Origin: Cystobacter fuscus
Lineage (GTDB): Bacteria > Myxococcota > Myxococcia > Myxococcales > Myxococcaceae
Direction of reading: 5' to 3'
Length of the DNA: 64,000 nt
NCBI RefSeq assembly: GCF_002305875.1
Contig: NZ_CP022098.1
Location: 6,262,001 to 6,326,000 of the forward strand
The number at the start of each line of letters is the position of its first letter. Position 1 is the stretch's first letter. Positions 28,371 to 36,763 of this stretch are shown piece by piece. The notes under the pieces are model-generated. The model ran no database searches. It saw only the letters and a list, made by a program, of their open reading frames with translations, and was not told where the DNA came from. The translations under genes were made by a program, and so were the position numbers.

Positions 28371-29459
28371 ATGTCGATGGGTTGGGACTTCCTGGTCGCG
28401 CGAGACAATCTGGAGCGGGTCTTCCTCGAGCCCTCGTCGGATCCGGTGGAGCAGCCCCTCGCGCCGGGAGAGGCGGTGCTCACGGTCGAGCGCTTCGCGT
28501 TGACGGCCAACAACATCACCTACGGGGTGATGGGCGAGGCGCTGGGCTACTGGCGCTGCTTTCCCACCGCTCCCGACTGGCGGGGCCGGATTCCCGCCTG
28601 GGGCTACGCGCGGGTCTCGCGCTCCTCCTCCCCGGAGGCCCCCGTGGGACTGAGGTTCTTCGGCCTCGTGCCCATGTCGACGCACTTCGTGGCCCGGCTG
28701 CAGCGCACCGGCAGTGGCTATCTGGATGCGGCGACGCACCGGGCGGGCCTGTCGCCTTTCTACAATCGCTACACGCGCGTCGAGGTGGACGAGTCCTTCG
28801 ACAATCATCGCGCGCTGCTGCGGCCGCTCTTCACGACCTCGTTCCTGCTGGATGACATGCTGTACGAGGCGGAGCATGCCGGGACGCGGACCGTCATCCT
28901 GTCGAGCGCCTCGAGCAAGACCGCCATGGGCCTGGCGTGGTTGCTCTCGCGGCACGGGATGAAGGTGGTGGGCCTCACGTCGCGCAAGAACCTCGCCCTG
29001 CTCGGCGGCCTGGGCCTGTACCAGCAGCTCGTCCCCTATGACGCGATGGCCGGGCTGTGGGTCGAGACGCCCGCGGTCTTCGTCGACTTCGCCGGGGACC
29101 CGGCCGTGGTGCGGGGCATCCATCGGCAGCTCAAGGACGGGCTGCGCCAGAGCACCCTCGTGGGAGGCACGCATCAGCGGACGCCTCCCCCAGCGAAGGG
29201 CGACCCCCTGCCGGGGCCCACGCCCACCTTCTTCTTCGCACCGGATCGGCTGCGCAAGCGGGTGACGGACTGGGGACTGGAGACCTTCGAGTCCCGGCTG
29301 GCGGAGGCCATGAAGGCCTTCGTGGCCGCCAGCTCCTGGCTGCGGATCGAACACCATCGGGGCCCCGAGGCACTGAAGGCCGTCTATCGCGACGTCGTGA
29401 CGGGCCAGGCCCGTCCCGAGGCCGGGCACATCATCTGGCCGGACCCCGCCTCCCGGTGA
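28371..29459 (+). CDS. DUF2855 family protein
   Basis: A 362-aa protein of the DUF2855 family, which resembles medium-chain dehydrogenase/reductases without an assigned reaction. The N-terminal half contains TVERFALTANNITYGVMGEALGY cut across a catalytic-domain-like fold. The second half holds a nucleotide-binding-like segment (TVILSSASSKTAMGLAWLLS, then GMKVVGLTSRKN). ATG 28371 or ATG 28377 could be the start. The next gene, a DUF3050 protein, lies 106 bases downstream. The family call is from sequence recognition; function is unknown. Confidence 0.8.
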   Translation: MSMGWDFLVARDNLERVFLEPSSDPVEQPLAPGEAVLTVERFALTANNITYGVMGEALGYWRCFPTAPDWRGRIPAWGYARVSRSSSPEAPVGLRFFGLVPMSTHFVARLQRTGSGYLDAATHRAGLSPFYNRYTRVEVDESFDNHRALLRPLFTTSFLLDDMLYEAEHAGTRTVILSSASSKTAMGLAWLLSRHGMKVVGLTSRKNLALLGGLGLYQQLVPYDAMAGLWVETPAVFVDFAGDPAVVRGIHRQLKDGLRQSTLVGGTHQRTPPPAKGDPLPGPTPTFFFAPDRLRKRVTDWGLETFESRLAEAMKAFVAASSWLRIEHHRGPEALKAVYRDVVTGQARPEAGHIIWPDPASR

Positions 29460-29565
29460 AACGCGCACGCGAGAAGGAGACCTTCTCCGCGTCAGCACGT
29501 CTGAGGAGACATCCGGCCCGGGGTGGGTAGCGCCGCCCCCGCGTGGGCGTCTACACGCCCCGGCC

Positions 29566-30360
29566 ATGAACCCAGCTCCTCTCTCCAGGCTCCTGTCCGC
29601 CACGGACGCGCCGCGCCAGGCGCTCCTGCGGCATCCCGTGTACGAGCGGCTCTCGGACTTGAACGCCCTGCACACCTTCATGGGCGCCCACGTGTTCGCC
29701 GTGTGGGACTTCATGAGCCTGCTCAAGACGCTCCAGCGCCAGCTCACGTGTGTGGAGGTTCCCTGGGCGCCCCCGGCGGACATCGAGTGCGCGCGGATGA
29801 TCAACGAGATCGTCCTGGGCGAGGAGACGGACGAGGTCCGGCCCGGGGTGTACCAGAGCCACTTCGAGCTGTACCGGGAGGCCATGCGCGAGGTGGGCGC
29901 GGACGAGGACGCGGTGCTGCGCTTCGTCGAGTCCCTGCGCTCCGGTCACTCGCTGGAGAGGGCGTTGGAGCACGCGCCCGTGGCGGCACGCGCCTTCGTG
30001 AGTCACACCCTGGCGACGACCCGGCTGCGCCCCCATCAGGTGGCCGCGGCCTTCCTCCTCGGCCGGGAGTCCCTGCTGCCCGCGGTCTTCGAGCGCATCC
30101 TCACGGCCGTGAAGCCGCTGGGCACCGGGTGCGCCTCGCTGCGGCTGTACCTGGAGCGGCACATCCAGCTCGACGGCGAGGAGCATGGCGTCCGGGCGGA
30201 GCAGCTCCTGTGCCGGCTGTGCGGAGAGGACCCCGAGCGGTGGAGGGAAGCACGGGAGGCGGCCCTGTCCGCCCTGCGCGCCCGGGCGGAGCTGTGGGAC
30301 GGCGTGTTGGGAGCCCTGGACGCCACGGTGCCCTCGAGAGGCCGGATGAACGTGGGGTGA
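29566..30360 (+). CDS. DUF3050 protein, heme-oxygenase-like fold
   Basis: A 264-aa mostly helical protein matching DUF3050. Family hallmarks are HPVYERLSDLNALHTFMGAH, FAVWDFMSLLKTLQRQLTC and ARMINEIVLGEETDE. The family belongs to the heme-oxygenase-like superfamily, some members of which are di-iron oxidases. His and Glu residues at FMGAHVF, INEIVLGEE, YQSHFELY and ERHIQLDGEEHG could be metal ligands; that is inference. No signal peptide. It follows the DUF2855 gene and precedes a VWA protein with its own upstream sequence. Confidence 0.8.
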   Translation: MNPAPLSRLLSATDAPRQALLRHPVYERLSDLNALHTFMGAHVFAVWDFMSLLKTLQRQLTCVEVPWAPPADIECARMINEIVLGEETDEVRPGVYQSHFELYREAMREVGADEDAVLRFVESLRSGHSLERALEHAPVAARAFVSHTLATTRLRPHQVAAAFLLGRESLLPAVFERILTAVKPLGTGCASLRLYLERHIQLDGEEHGVRAEQLLCRLCGEDPERWREAREAALSALRARAELWDGVLGALDATVPSRGRMNVG

Positions 30361-30416
30361 GCCCGGGGCCCTCCGGGTCTCTGGAAGTGGGGCGGGGTGG
30401 AGGTTACAAAGCCCCG

Positions 30417-31814
30417 ATGGACGCCCGCATCGTCGAGTTCGCCGAGGTCCTCCGCCAGAACGGTGTGCGGGTGAGCACGTCCGAGGTAGCGGATGCGACC
30501 CGGGCCGCCGCGGAGGTGGGGCTCCAGGACAAGGCCGTCTTCCGCGCCGTCTTGCGCACCACGTTGATCAAGCGGGAGCAGGACGGGGACGTGTTCCAGC
30601 GTGCCTTCGACTTCTTCTTCTCGGGGACGTCCAGGCCCTTCGAGGCGCTCGAGCCGTCGCTCGCCGGGCGGCTCCAGGAGCAGGGGCTGCTCGAGGGCGA
30701 GTCGTTGAGGACGGTGCTCGACGAGCTGCACCGGCGCCTTCCCGGAATGTCCCCGCTCTCCCAGGCGGTGCTCGAGGGGAACCCGGCGGTGCTGGCGCGG
30801 CTGTTCCGCACGGCCCAGCTCCAGTTGGACTTCTCCCGGATGAGGGGTCCGCTGCAGATGGGCTTCTTCTCGCGGCGGCTGATGGTGGCGGCGGGGTTGG
30901 AGAGGGCCCGCTCGGAGCTCCAGTCCTTCGCGGACACGCTGCGCGAGCAGGGCCTGGGGCCGGACGGCGTGGAGATCGTCTCGCGCCACATGGACGGGGC
31001 CCTGCGCCAGGTGGAGGACGCGGCGCGGCGCGAGGTGAAGCGCCAGGCGGACGCGCGCATCGGCAAGCCCTCGGGCGGACTGGAGGACAAGCCGTTGCAC
31101 CGGCTCAGCCAGGCCGAGGTGAAGCAGATGCAGGCGGCGGTCCGCGCCCTGGCGGAGAAGCTCAAGGCCCGGCTCATGCGCAAGCGGCGCTCGCGGCGCG
31201 AGGGCACGCTCCACGTGAGCCGCACCCTGCGCCACAACCTGCCGTGGGGTGGGGTGCCGATGGTGCCCTGGTTCCGCTCCCGCCGCCCCGAGCGCCCCGA
31301 GCTCGTCGTCCTCTGTGACGTCTCGGACTCGGTGCGCAACGCCTCGCGGATGATGTTGCTCTTCACCCACACGCTCCAGTCGCTCTTCGCGCGCGTGCGC
31401 TCGTTCGTCTTCGTGGCGGACGTGGGCGAGGTGACGCGGCACTTCAAGGAGCGGGACGTGGATCGGGCGATCGATCTGGCCACGCTGGGGGGAGCCGTCT
31501 CGCTCACCGCCAACTCCGACTATGGCCGGGCGCTGGCCACCTTCACGCGCCATCAGCTCGGGAGCATCACGCGCCGCACCACGGTGTTGGTCATCGGGGA
31601 CGGCCGCAACAACCACAACGCCGCCAATGCCTGGGCGCTCGAGGAGCTCAAGCGCAGGTGCAAGCGTCTGCTCTGGGTCTGTCCCGAGGGGCGCGACAAC
31701 TGGGGCCTTGGCGACAGCGAGATGCTCACCTATTCGAAGCACTGCCACCACGCCGTGGTGGTCAACTCCGTGGCCGCGCTGTCCCGCATCGCCGAGCAGC
31801 TCGTCCCCGTCTGA
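30417..31814 (+). CDS. CoxE-like protein with von Willebrand factor A domain
   Basis: A 465-aa cytoplasmic protein. The N-terminal 260 residues are helical and charged, like CoxE/YehP-type VWA proteins that usually pair with MoxR AAA+ ATPases. The VWA domain begins at PELVVLCDVSDSVRNASRMM, where DVSDS is a MIDAS metal motif (DxSxS), and includes TTVLVIGDGRNN. Start is ATG 30417. No MoxR gene is adjacent. A 167-aa hypothetical follows after 15 bases and is probably co-transcribed. Confidence 0.85.
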   Translation: MDARIVEFAEVLRQNGVRVSTSEVADATRAAAEVGLQDKAVFRAVLRTTLIKREQDGDVFQRAFDFFFSGTSRPFEALEPSLAGRLQEQGLLEGESLRTVLDELHRRLPGMSPLSQAVLEGNPAVLARLFRTAQLQLDFSRMRGPLQMGFFSRRLMVAAGLERARSELQSFADTLREQGLGPDGVEIVSRHMDGALRQVEDAARREVKRQADARIGKPSGGLEDKPLHRLSQAEVKQMQAAVRALAEKLKARLMRKRRSRREGTLHVSRTLRHNLPWGGVPMVPWFRSRRPERPELVVLCDVSDSVRNASRMMLLFTHTLQSLFARVRSFVFVADVGEVTRHFKERDVDRAIDLATLGGAVSLTANSDYGRALATFTRHQLGSITRRTTVLVIGDGRNNHNAANAWALEELKRRCKRLLWVCPEGRDNWGLGDSEMLTYSKHCHHAVVVNSVAALSRIAEQLVPV

Positions 31815-31829
31815 CCCAGGAAAGGCCCC

Positions 31830-32333
31830 ATGTCCCCTTCCATGTTCGATGACCTCGACGCGACCCCCTCCGGTGCCATGGAGGCGATCGATTCGCGCAC
31901 GCTGCGGCTGTCCGCCCACCCCCTCACCGAGGAGGAGCTCCAGGGGCTCATCCGCTACCAGGAAGCCTTCCTCGCCCGGGTCGAGGGCCCCTCGGGGGGC
32001 CCGGGAGCGGTGGCCGACGCCCACCAGGCGGGCCTGGAGGCCTCGGGACTGGACGTGAAGCGGGTGGAGCTGGGCACGGTGCTGCTGCGCGCCTATTGTG
32101 GCCAGCGCTGGACGGCGCGCCGGCTGCGCACCCGGCTCGTGGAGCTGGAGACCCAAGCGGACGCCGCGTCCGCGGAGAAGGCGGCCAAGGCGCGCACCGA
32201 GCTGCGTCGGATCGAGGACCTGGAGCCCCTGGCCCGGCGCCATGGCCAGGAGTCGTTGGAGCTGCTCGCCCCCCACGAGGAGCGCCTCGTCGCCCTGCAT
32301 GCCCGGATGCAGCGGGCACTGACCCGGGCCTGA
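31830..32333 (+). CDS. Hypothetical 167-aa protein
   Basis: Not recognised. Predicted almost entirely helical, with a charged, coiled-coil-like segment (RLVELETQADAASAEKAAKARTEL cut at both ends here) between two less charged helices. There is one Cys, in RAYCGQRW. No signal peptide or membrane segment. Its placement 15 bases after the VWA gene suggests a linked function, possibly as a lipoprotein-independent cytoplasmic partner; that is speculative. Confidence 0.68.
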   Translation: MSPSMFDDLDATPSGAMEAIDSRTLRLSAHPLTEEELQGLIRYQEAFLARVEGPSGGPGAVADAHQAGLEASGLDVKRVELGTVLLRAYCGQRWTARRLRTRLVELETQADAASAEKAAKARTELRRIEDLEPLARRHGQESLELLAPHEERLVALHARMQRALTRA

Positions 32334-32361
32334 AGCGCCCGCGTGCCCGCCCGCCCGGGTG

Positions 32362-32390
32362 TTGCAATCCGCCGGGCCCCGTCGGATAAG
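32362..32390 (+). promoter_or_regulatory. Promoter of miaB
   Basis: TTGCAA (32362-32367), a 17-bp spacer, then GATAAG (32385-32390). The same GATAAG -10 occurs in the thiolase promoter. The predicted start near 32397 leaves a leader of about 20 bases. Confidence 0.55.
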
Positions 32391-32416
32391 GGCCCGTTCT
32401 TCATACGGAAAGACCC

Positions 32417-33799
32417 ATGAAGCGCTACTTCATCCACACCTTCGGCTGCCAGATGAACGTCAACGACTCGATGCGGATGGGCGAGGTGTTGGGTTCGCTC
32501 GACTACCGCCCGACGCCGGTGGCGGAGGAGGCGGACCTCATCATCCTCAACACCTGCTCCATCCGCGAGAAGGCCGAGGACAAGATGCTCTCCGCGCTGG
32601 GCCGCTACCGCACGGTGAAGCTCGCGCGCGGCACGCTCCTGGGCGTGGGCGGGTGCGTGGCGCAGCAGGAGAAGGAGAAGCTGCTCAAGAAGGTGCCCTA
32701 CCTGGACTTCGTCTTCGGCCCGGACTCCATCCCCAAGCTGCCGGACATCATCGGCCGGGTGAAGGGCGAGCGCGAGCGCGTGGTGGAGACGGCCTGGGTG
32801 GACTCCGAGGAGTACGTCTTCCCGCGCGCGGACCCCGAGACGAGCCGGGGCAAGGTGACGGAGTTCGTCACGGTGATGAAGGGCTGCGACAACGTGTGCT
32901 CCTTCTGCGTGGTGCCGCACACGCGCGGCCGCGAGGTGAGCCGGCCCTTCCCGGACGTGCTCACCGAGGTGGCGAGCCTGGCCCAGGTGGGCGTGCGCGA
33001 GGTGACGCTCATCGGGCAGAACGTGAACTCGTACCAGGGCGGGGTGAGCTTCGCGCAGCTGCTCCTGCGCTGCGCGGAGGTGCCCGGCATCGAGCGCGTG
33101 CGCTTCACCACGAGCCACCCGCACGACCTGTCCGACGAGCTGATCGAGGCGTTCCGCACCCAGCCGAAGATCTGCCCGCACTTCCACCTGCCGGTGCAGA
33201 GCGGCTCCAATCCGGTGCTCAAGCGGATGCGGCGCGACTACACGGTGGCGGAGTACCTCGAGCGGCTGGGCAAGCTGCGCGCGGCGCGTCCGGGCATCGC
33301 GATGACCACGGACATCATCGTGGGCTTTCCCGGGGAGACGGAGGAGGACTTCGCCCTCACGCTCGCGCTCACCGAGCAGGTGCGCTACGACAACCAGTTC
33401 TCCTTCATCTACAGCCCCCGGCCGAAGACGGGCGCGGCGCTGCGCGAGAACGAGTGGGGGCCGGTGCCCCACGAGGTGAAGATCGAGCGGCTGGAGCGGC
33501 TGCAGAAGATCCAGCGGCGCATCAGCGGGGAGATCACCCAGGCGCTGGTGGGGCAGGAGGTGGAGGTGCTGGTGGAGGGCCCCTCGCGCTACAACCCGCT
33601 CAAGCGTTTTGGCCGCACGGCGGAGAACCGCACGGTGAACTTCGACGGGGACGCTCCGGCGGGTGCCTTCGTGAAGGTGAAGGTGGAGAGCGCCACGCCC
33701 AACCAGCTCGCCGGCAAGCAGCTCGAGGTGCTCAGCCCGCCCACGGTGATGCCGCCCGCCGAGCTGCCCCAGCCCGCCGAGTCCTGCGTCGTCGCCTGA
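32417..33799 (+). CDS. miaB: tRNA-2-methylthio-N6-dimethylallyladenosine synthase MiaB
   Basis: A 460-aa radical-SAM methylthiotransferase modifying A37 of tRNAs that read UNN codons. The N-terminal UPF0004 domain binds one [4Fe-4S] cluster through Cys11, Cys47 and Cys80. The radical-SAM cluster is held by Cys157, Cys161 and Cys164 (CDNVCSFC). GQNVNSY and FHLPVQSGSN are MiaB-specific blocks. A C-terminal TRAM domain follows (VLVEGPSRY onward). All key cysteines and the normal length are present. Confidence 0.96.
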   Translation: MKRYFIHTFGCQMNVNDSMRMGEVLGSLDYRPTPVAEEADLIILNTCSIREKAEDKMLSALGRYRTVKLARGTLLGVGGCVAQQEKEKLLKKVPYLDFVFGPDSIPKLPDIIGRVKGERERVVETAWVDSEEYVFPRADPETSRGKVTEFVTVMKGCDNVCSFCVVPHTRGREVSRPFPDVLTEVASLAQVGVREVTLIGQNVNSYQGGVSFAQLLLRCAEVPGIERVRFTTSHPHDLSDELIEAFRTQPKICPHFHLPVQSGSNPVLKRMRRDYTVAEYLERLGKLRAARPGIAMTTDIIVGFPGETEEDFALTLALTEQVRYDNQFSFIYSPRPKTGAALRENEWGPVPHEVKIERLERLQKIQRRISGEITQALVGQEVEVLVEGPSRYNPLKRFGRTAENRTVNFDGDAPAGAFVKVKVESATPNQLAGKQLEVLSPPTVMPPAELPQPAESCVVA

Positions 33800-33831
33800 A
33801 AGCCCGTTCCCCCCTCTCGAGGTGTTCCGCC

Positions 33832-34344
33832 ATGGCCCTGCGCCGCTTTCGTGATCAGTCCCCGCGCATCCACCCGAGCTGCTTCATCGAGGAGTCGGCG
33901 CAGGTCATCGGCGACGTGGAGCTGGGGGAGGACAGCTCGGTGTGGTTCAACTCGGTGCTGCGCGGAGACGTGAACGGCATCCGCATTGGCCAGCGCACCA
34001 ACATCCAGGATCTCACGATGATCCACGTCACCGGCCAGACCGAGACGGTCATCGGGGACGACGTGACGGTGGGGCACCGGGTGATTTTGCATGGCTGCCG
34101 GGTGGGCCACCGCGTGCTGGTGGGCATGGGCGCCATCGTCATGGACGACGTGGAGATCGGCGAGGACTGCATCATCGGCGCGGGGACGCTGCTGACGCCC
34201 GGGACGAAGATTCCCCCGGGCTCGCTCGTGGTGGGCTCGCCCGGCAAGGTCAAGCGGCCGCTCACCCCCGAGGAGCGCACCTTCCTGCTCGAGTCCGCCC
34301 GGCACTACGTGGAGACCGCCGGCGAGCACCGCGCCAGCCGCTAA
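33832..34344 (+). CDS. Gamma-carbonic anhydrase-like protein
   Basis: A 170-aa left-handed beta-helix trimer subunit of the gamma-carbonic anhydrase/PaaY/YrdA family. Hexapeptide repeats run from IGDVELGEDSSVWFNSVLRG to VIGDDVTVGHRVILHGC. Zinc-binding histidines are visible in MIHVTG, VGHRVILHGC. Whether it truly hydrates CO2 or acts on CoA thioesters cannot be told. It follows miaB by 32 bases. Start is ATG 33832. Confidence 0.88.
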   Translation: MALRRFRDQSPRIHPSCFIEESAQVIGDVELGEDSSVWFNSVLRGDVNGIRIGQRTNIQDLTMIHVTGQTETVIGDDVTVGHRVILHGCRVGHRVLVGMGAIVMDDVEIGEDCIIGAGTLLTPGTKIPPGSLVVGSPGKVKRPLTPEERTFLLESARHYVETAGEHRASR

Positions 34345-34385
34345 CGAAGTGACGTGCGCTCCCCCGCGTGCTAGGACCCCCCCTC

Positions 34386-34841
34386 ATGGAGGTCGCAGCC
34401 GCACTCAGGGCCTGCCCGCTCTTCAAGGACTTTTCCGACGTCGGCATCCAGATTTTCGCCGCCATCGGGGTCTCCCGGGCCTTTCCCAAGGGCTCGGCCC
34501 TCTTTCAGGAAGGGCGTGCCGGAGAATCGCTCTTCATCGTCCACGAGGGCTCGGTGCGCTTGAGCGCCAGGAGCCCCGCGGGCGGAGAGGTGGCGCTCGC
34601 CGAGGTGGGAGAGGGCGAGCCCCTGGGCGAGCTCGCCCTCATCCAGAAGGGAGAGCGGCTGTGCACCGCCACCGCCCTCACCGATGTGCTCGCCGTGGAG
34701 ATCCGCCACGCGGACTTCCAGAAGCTCACCACCCAGAAGCCCCAGGCCTGTGTGAAGCTCCTGATGGGCGTCATCCTCCACTTCAGCCAGAAGGTCCGCG
34801 ACAACCAGGGCGCCATGAAGTCGCTCGTGGGCAAACCGTGA
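34386..34841 (+). CDS. Cyclic nucleotide-binding domain protein
   Basis: A 151-aa single-domain protein with the cNMP-binding beta-roll: LFQEGRAGESLFIVHEGSVRL, then GEPLGELALIQKGERLCTATA, the phosphate-binding cassette. There is no DNA-binding helix-turn-helix, so it is not a CRP-type activator. Many myxobacterial proteins of this form act as signalling modules. ATG 34386 is used; a GTG at 34368 adds six residues. The canonical Arg of the phosphate cassette is present as ERLCTATAL. Confidence 0.82.
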   Translation: MEVAAALRACPLFKDFSDVGIQIFAAIGVSRAFPKGSALFQEGRAGESLFIVHEGSVRLSARSPAGGEVALAEVGEGEPLGELALIQKGERLCTATALTDVLAVEIRHADFQKLTTQKPQACVKLLMGVILHFSQKVRDNQGAMKSLVGKP

Positions 34842-35188
34842 TCCGCTCCTTGTCGTGGCTCCGTGCTACCTTCCGCCCGCGGCGATGCCCCAACGCCGAG
34901 GGCGGAGCGGAGCGTGTGCGTGACGGGAAGTTCCTGGCGTACAGGGTGGAGGGTGGGTTGCCACCTGGACCTACCTCATCGAGTCCTTTTCCCTGGCGCG
35001 GGTGCCTGGTTGCTCCTACGCAGGGAAGCAGGGCGTCTCCATGGAAGAGCGAGCGGACAGGCATGAGCGCTATCCTGGAGGCGGCCCCGGAGTTTTCGCG
35101 AAGCAGGCGTGGTTGATGCGTGGGCGTTTCAAGGGCGGCGCCGGGTAGTGTCCGGGCGGGGCCTCCACGGAAGCGAAGAGAGACGAGC
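34842..35188. other. Intergenic stretch before dedA
   Basis: About 350 bases with no gene I can support. A frame starting at GTG 34838, overlapping the previous stop, could encode 92 residues, but its third-position composition is unlike neighbouring genes and no motif is visible. No strong hairpin, repeat or clear promoter was found; TTGATG at 35113-35118 lacks a matching -10. Confidence 0.45.
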
Positions 35189-35941
35189 GTGCAAGAATTC
35201 CTCACCAACTTGCTGGGCAGTACTCACGGCGTCCTCGCCTACGTCACCGTGTTCGGAATCCTGGTGGCGTGTGGCCTGGGGGTGCCCCTGCCCGAGGACA
35301 TCTCGCTCATCCTGGGTGGTTTCCTCGCCCACAAGGGCGCGGCCAGCCTGGCCGGCATGATGTTGATTGGCTTCGGCGGCATCCTGGTGGGCGACAGCCT
35401 CATCTTCCTGGCGGGCCGCCGGTTGGGCTCGAAGGTGGGCCGTTCGCCCACGGGCTTCCTGGCCCGCGTCGTCACGCCCGACAAGCGCGCCCGGGTGGAG
35501 GGGCTCTTCGCCCTGCACGGGCAGAAGATCGTGATGATCGCCCGCTTCCTGCCTGGCGTGCGCGCGGTGACGTACTTCACCGCCGGCTCGGCGGGCATGT
35601 CCTATGCCCGCTTCATCTTCTGGGATGGGCTCGCGGCGCTCCTGTCCGCGCCCTTCTTCGTGTGGCTGGGCTTCCACTTCGGCGACAAGCTCGACTACGC
35701 CATCGAGCGGATGAAGGAAGGGCAGCTCGTGGTGGTGGGCGGGCTCGTGGTGGTGGGCCTGGGTGCGTTCCTGTGGCGCAAGCGTCTGGGCGCCCTGCGC
35801 GCCGAGGCACTCAAGGCCGCCGTGAAGCCCTCGTCTCTGTCGGCCCACCTGCTCACGGGTATGGCGTCCGAGGCTCCCTCGGCCAGCGCCTCCGTTTTCG
35901 AGAAGTCCTCGAGCACCGAGGGCCTGCGCATCCGCGATTGA
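35189..35941 (+). CDS. DedA-family membrane protein
   Basis: A 250-aa inner-membrane protein of the DedA/VTT family, which includes lipid flippases for undecaprenyl phosphate and phosphatidylethanolamine. Family motifs are PLPEDISLILGGFLAH (with the conserved acidic residue), GILVGDSLIFLAGRRLGSK and RFLPGVRAVTYFTAG with the key Arg. About five hydrophobic segments are seen, then a Ser-rich cytoplasmic tail of 45 residues. GTG 35189 is preferred because residues upstream are Arg/Pro-rich and unlike the family. Confidence 0.88.
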   Translation: MQEFLTNLLGSTHGVLAYVTVFGILVACGLGVPLPEDISLILGGFLAHKGAASLAGMMLIGFGGILVGDSLIFLAGRRLGSKVGRSPTGFLARVVTPDKRARVEGLFALHGQKIVMIARFLPGVRAVTYFTAGSAGMSYARFIFWDGLAALLSAPFFVWLGFHFGDKLDYAIERMKEGQLVVVGGLVVVGLGAFLWRKRLGALRAEALKAAVKPSSLSAHLLTGMASEAPSASASVFEKSSSTEGLRIRD

Positions 35942-36070
35942 GCCGGGCGCGAAGGCGCCCCCTTTCATCGACGAGCTGCGTGCCAAGGCCCGGTTCGTGC
36001 GCATCACACCGGAAGCGCGCCCGACTACCGGGTGGAGTAGGGCGCGGAGGGGAGCCGTGCGGCGCGGCGA

Positions 36071-36670
36071 CTACTTGCCACGCTTGCGCGGGGCGGGCTC
36101 TTCGTCACCGCCCGAGGGCGCCACCTGCTTCTCGGTGGTGAGCACCCGGGCGAGCAGCTGCTCCTTGTCCTCGGGGTTGAGCGTGTCGATGGCCTGGCGC
36201 AGGGTGTTGAAGTCCAGCCGGGCCACCGTGACGGTGTTGCCGCCCTTGATTTCCTGCACGGTGGGCACGCTCACGAGCTCGCGCACGTAGGTCTCGAACT
36301 CCACCTTCACGTCCGCGGCCTGCTGGATGCAGTTGTCCCGGGCGGCCACGAGCTTCTGGCTGCCCTCGGTGTAGTTCAGGTCCGGGTTGCGCGTCATCGC
36401 CGCATCGAAGGTGGCCTTGCGCTTGAGCAGCGAGCTGTAGAGCTCGATGTAGCTGATCACCCGATCGGTCTCGGGGCGGTTGACGTTGCGCGCCTGGTTG
36501 AGGGCATCCCCCGTGTCGTCGCAGTGCACCTTGCCCAGCTCGGCGGCGTCCGGCGTGCCACGGGCCTGCAGGAACTCCGTCTCGCGATCCAGGCGCTCAT
36601 CCGAGGAGATTTCCTTCACGCAACCGGCGGAGGACAGCAACAAGACGGTTGCAACGGCGGGCAGGCGCAT
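36071..36670 (-). CDS. Lipoprotein of unknown function
   Basis: A 199-aa protein with a signal peptide and lipobox (LLLSSAGC, Cys at 17). The mature region is mostly helical and acidic with one pair of Cys (VHCDDTG and RDNCIQQ). KVEFETYVRELVSVPTVQEI and FNTLRQAIDTLNPEDKEQLL are the most conserved-looking parts. Start ATG 36670 gives the classic signal; longer starts read through charged sequence. It is divergent from guaA with 93 bases between them and converges with dedA. Confidence 0.78.
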   Translation of the reverse strand: MRLPAVATVLLLSSAGCVKEISSDERLDRETEFLQARGTPDAAELGKVHCDDTGDALNQARNVNRPETDRVISYIELYSSLLKRKATFDAAMTRNPDLNYTEGSQKLVAARDNCIQQAADVKVEFETYVRELVSVPTVQEIKGGNTVTVARLDFNTLRQAIDTLNPEDKEQLLARVLTTEKQVAPSGGDEEPAPRKRGK

Positions 36671-36699
36671 CCAGGACCTCTTCGAGCGGGACTTAAAGG

Positions 36700-36729
36700 T
36701 TGATTTCCGAAAGTTTCTAGCGGTAAGGG
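36700..36729 (+). promoter_or_regulatory. Candidate promoter of guaA
   Basis: TTGATT (36700-36705), an 18-bp spacer, then TAAGGG (36724-36729), in a relatively A+T-rich gap between divergent genes. The match is moderate. The predicted leader is about 28 bases. Confidence 0.4.
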
Positions 36730-36763
36730 CCGCATCCGTCAACGCGCGCATCCCAGGGAGAGT

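Noticed and set aside
34838-35116. Possible 92-aa gene overlapping the end of the cNMP-binding gene
   Set aside because: Third-codon composition is unlike real genes here, no motif or ribosome site, and no homologous feel.
35945-36040. Protein-like stretch FIDELRAKARFVRITPEARP on the plus strand after dedA
   Set aside because: No start codon or ribosome site that makes a complete gene; may be a decayed remnant but too short to call.
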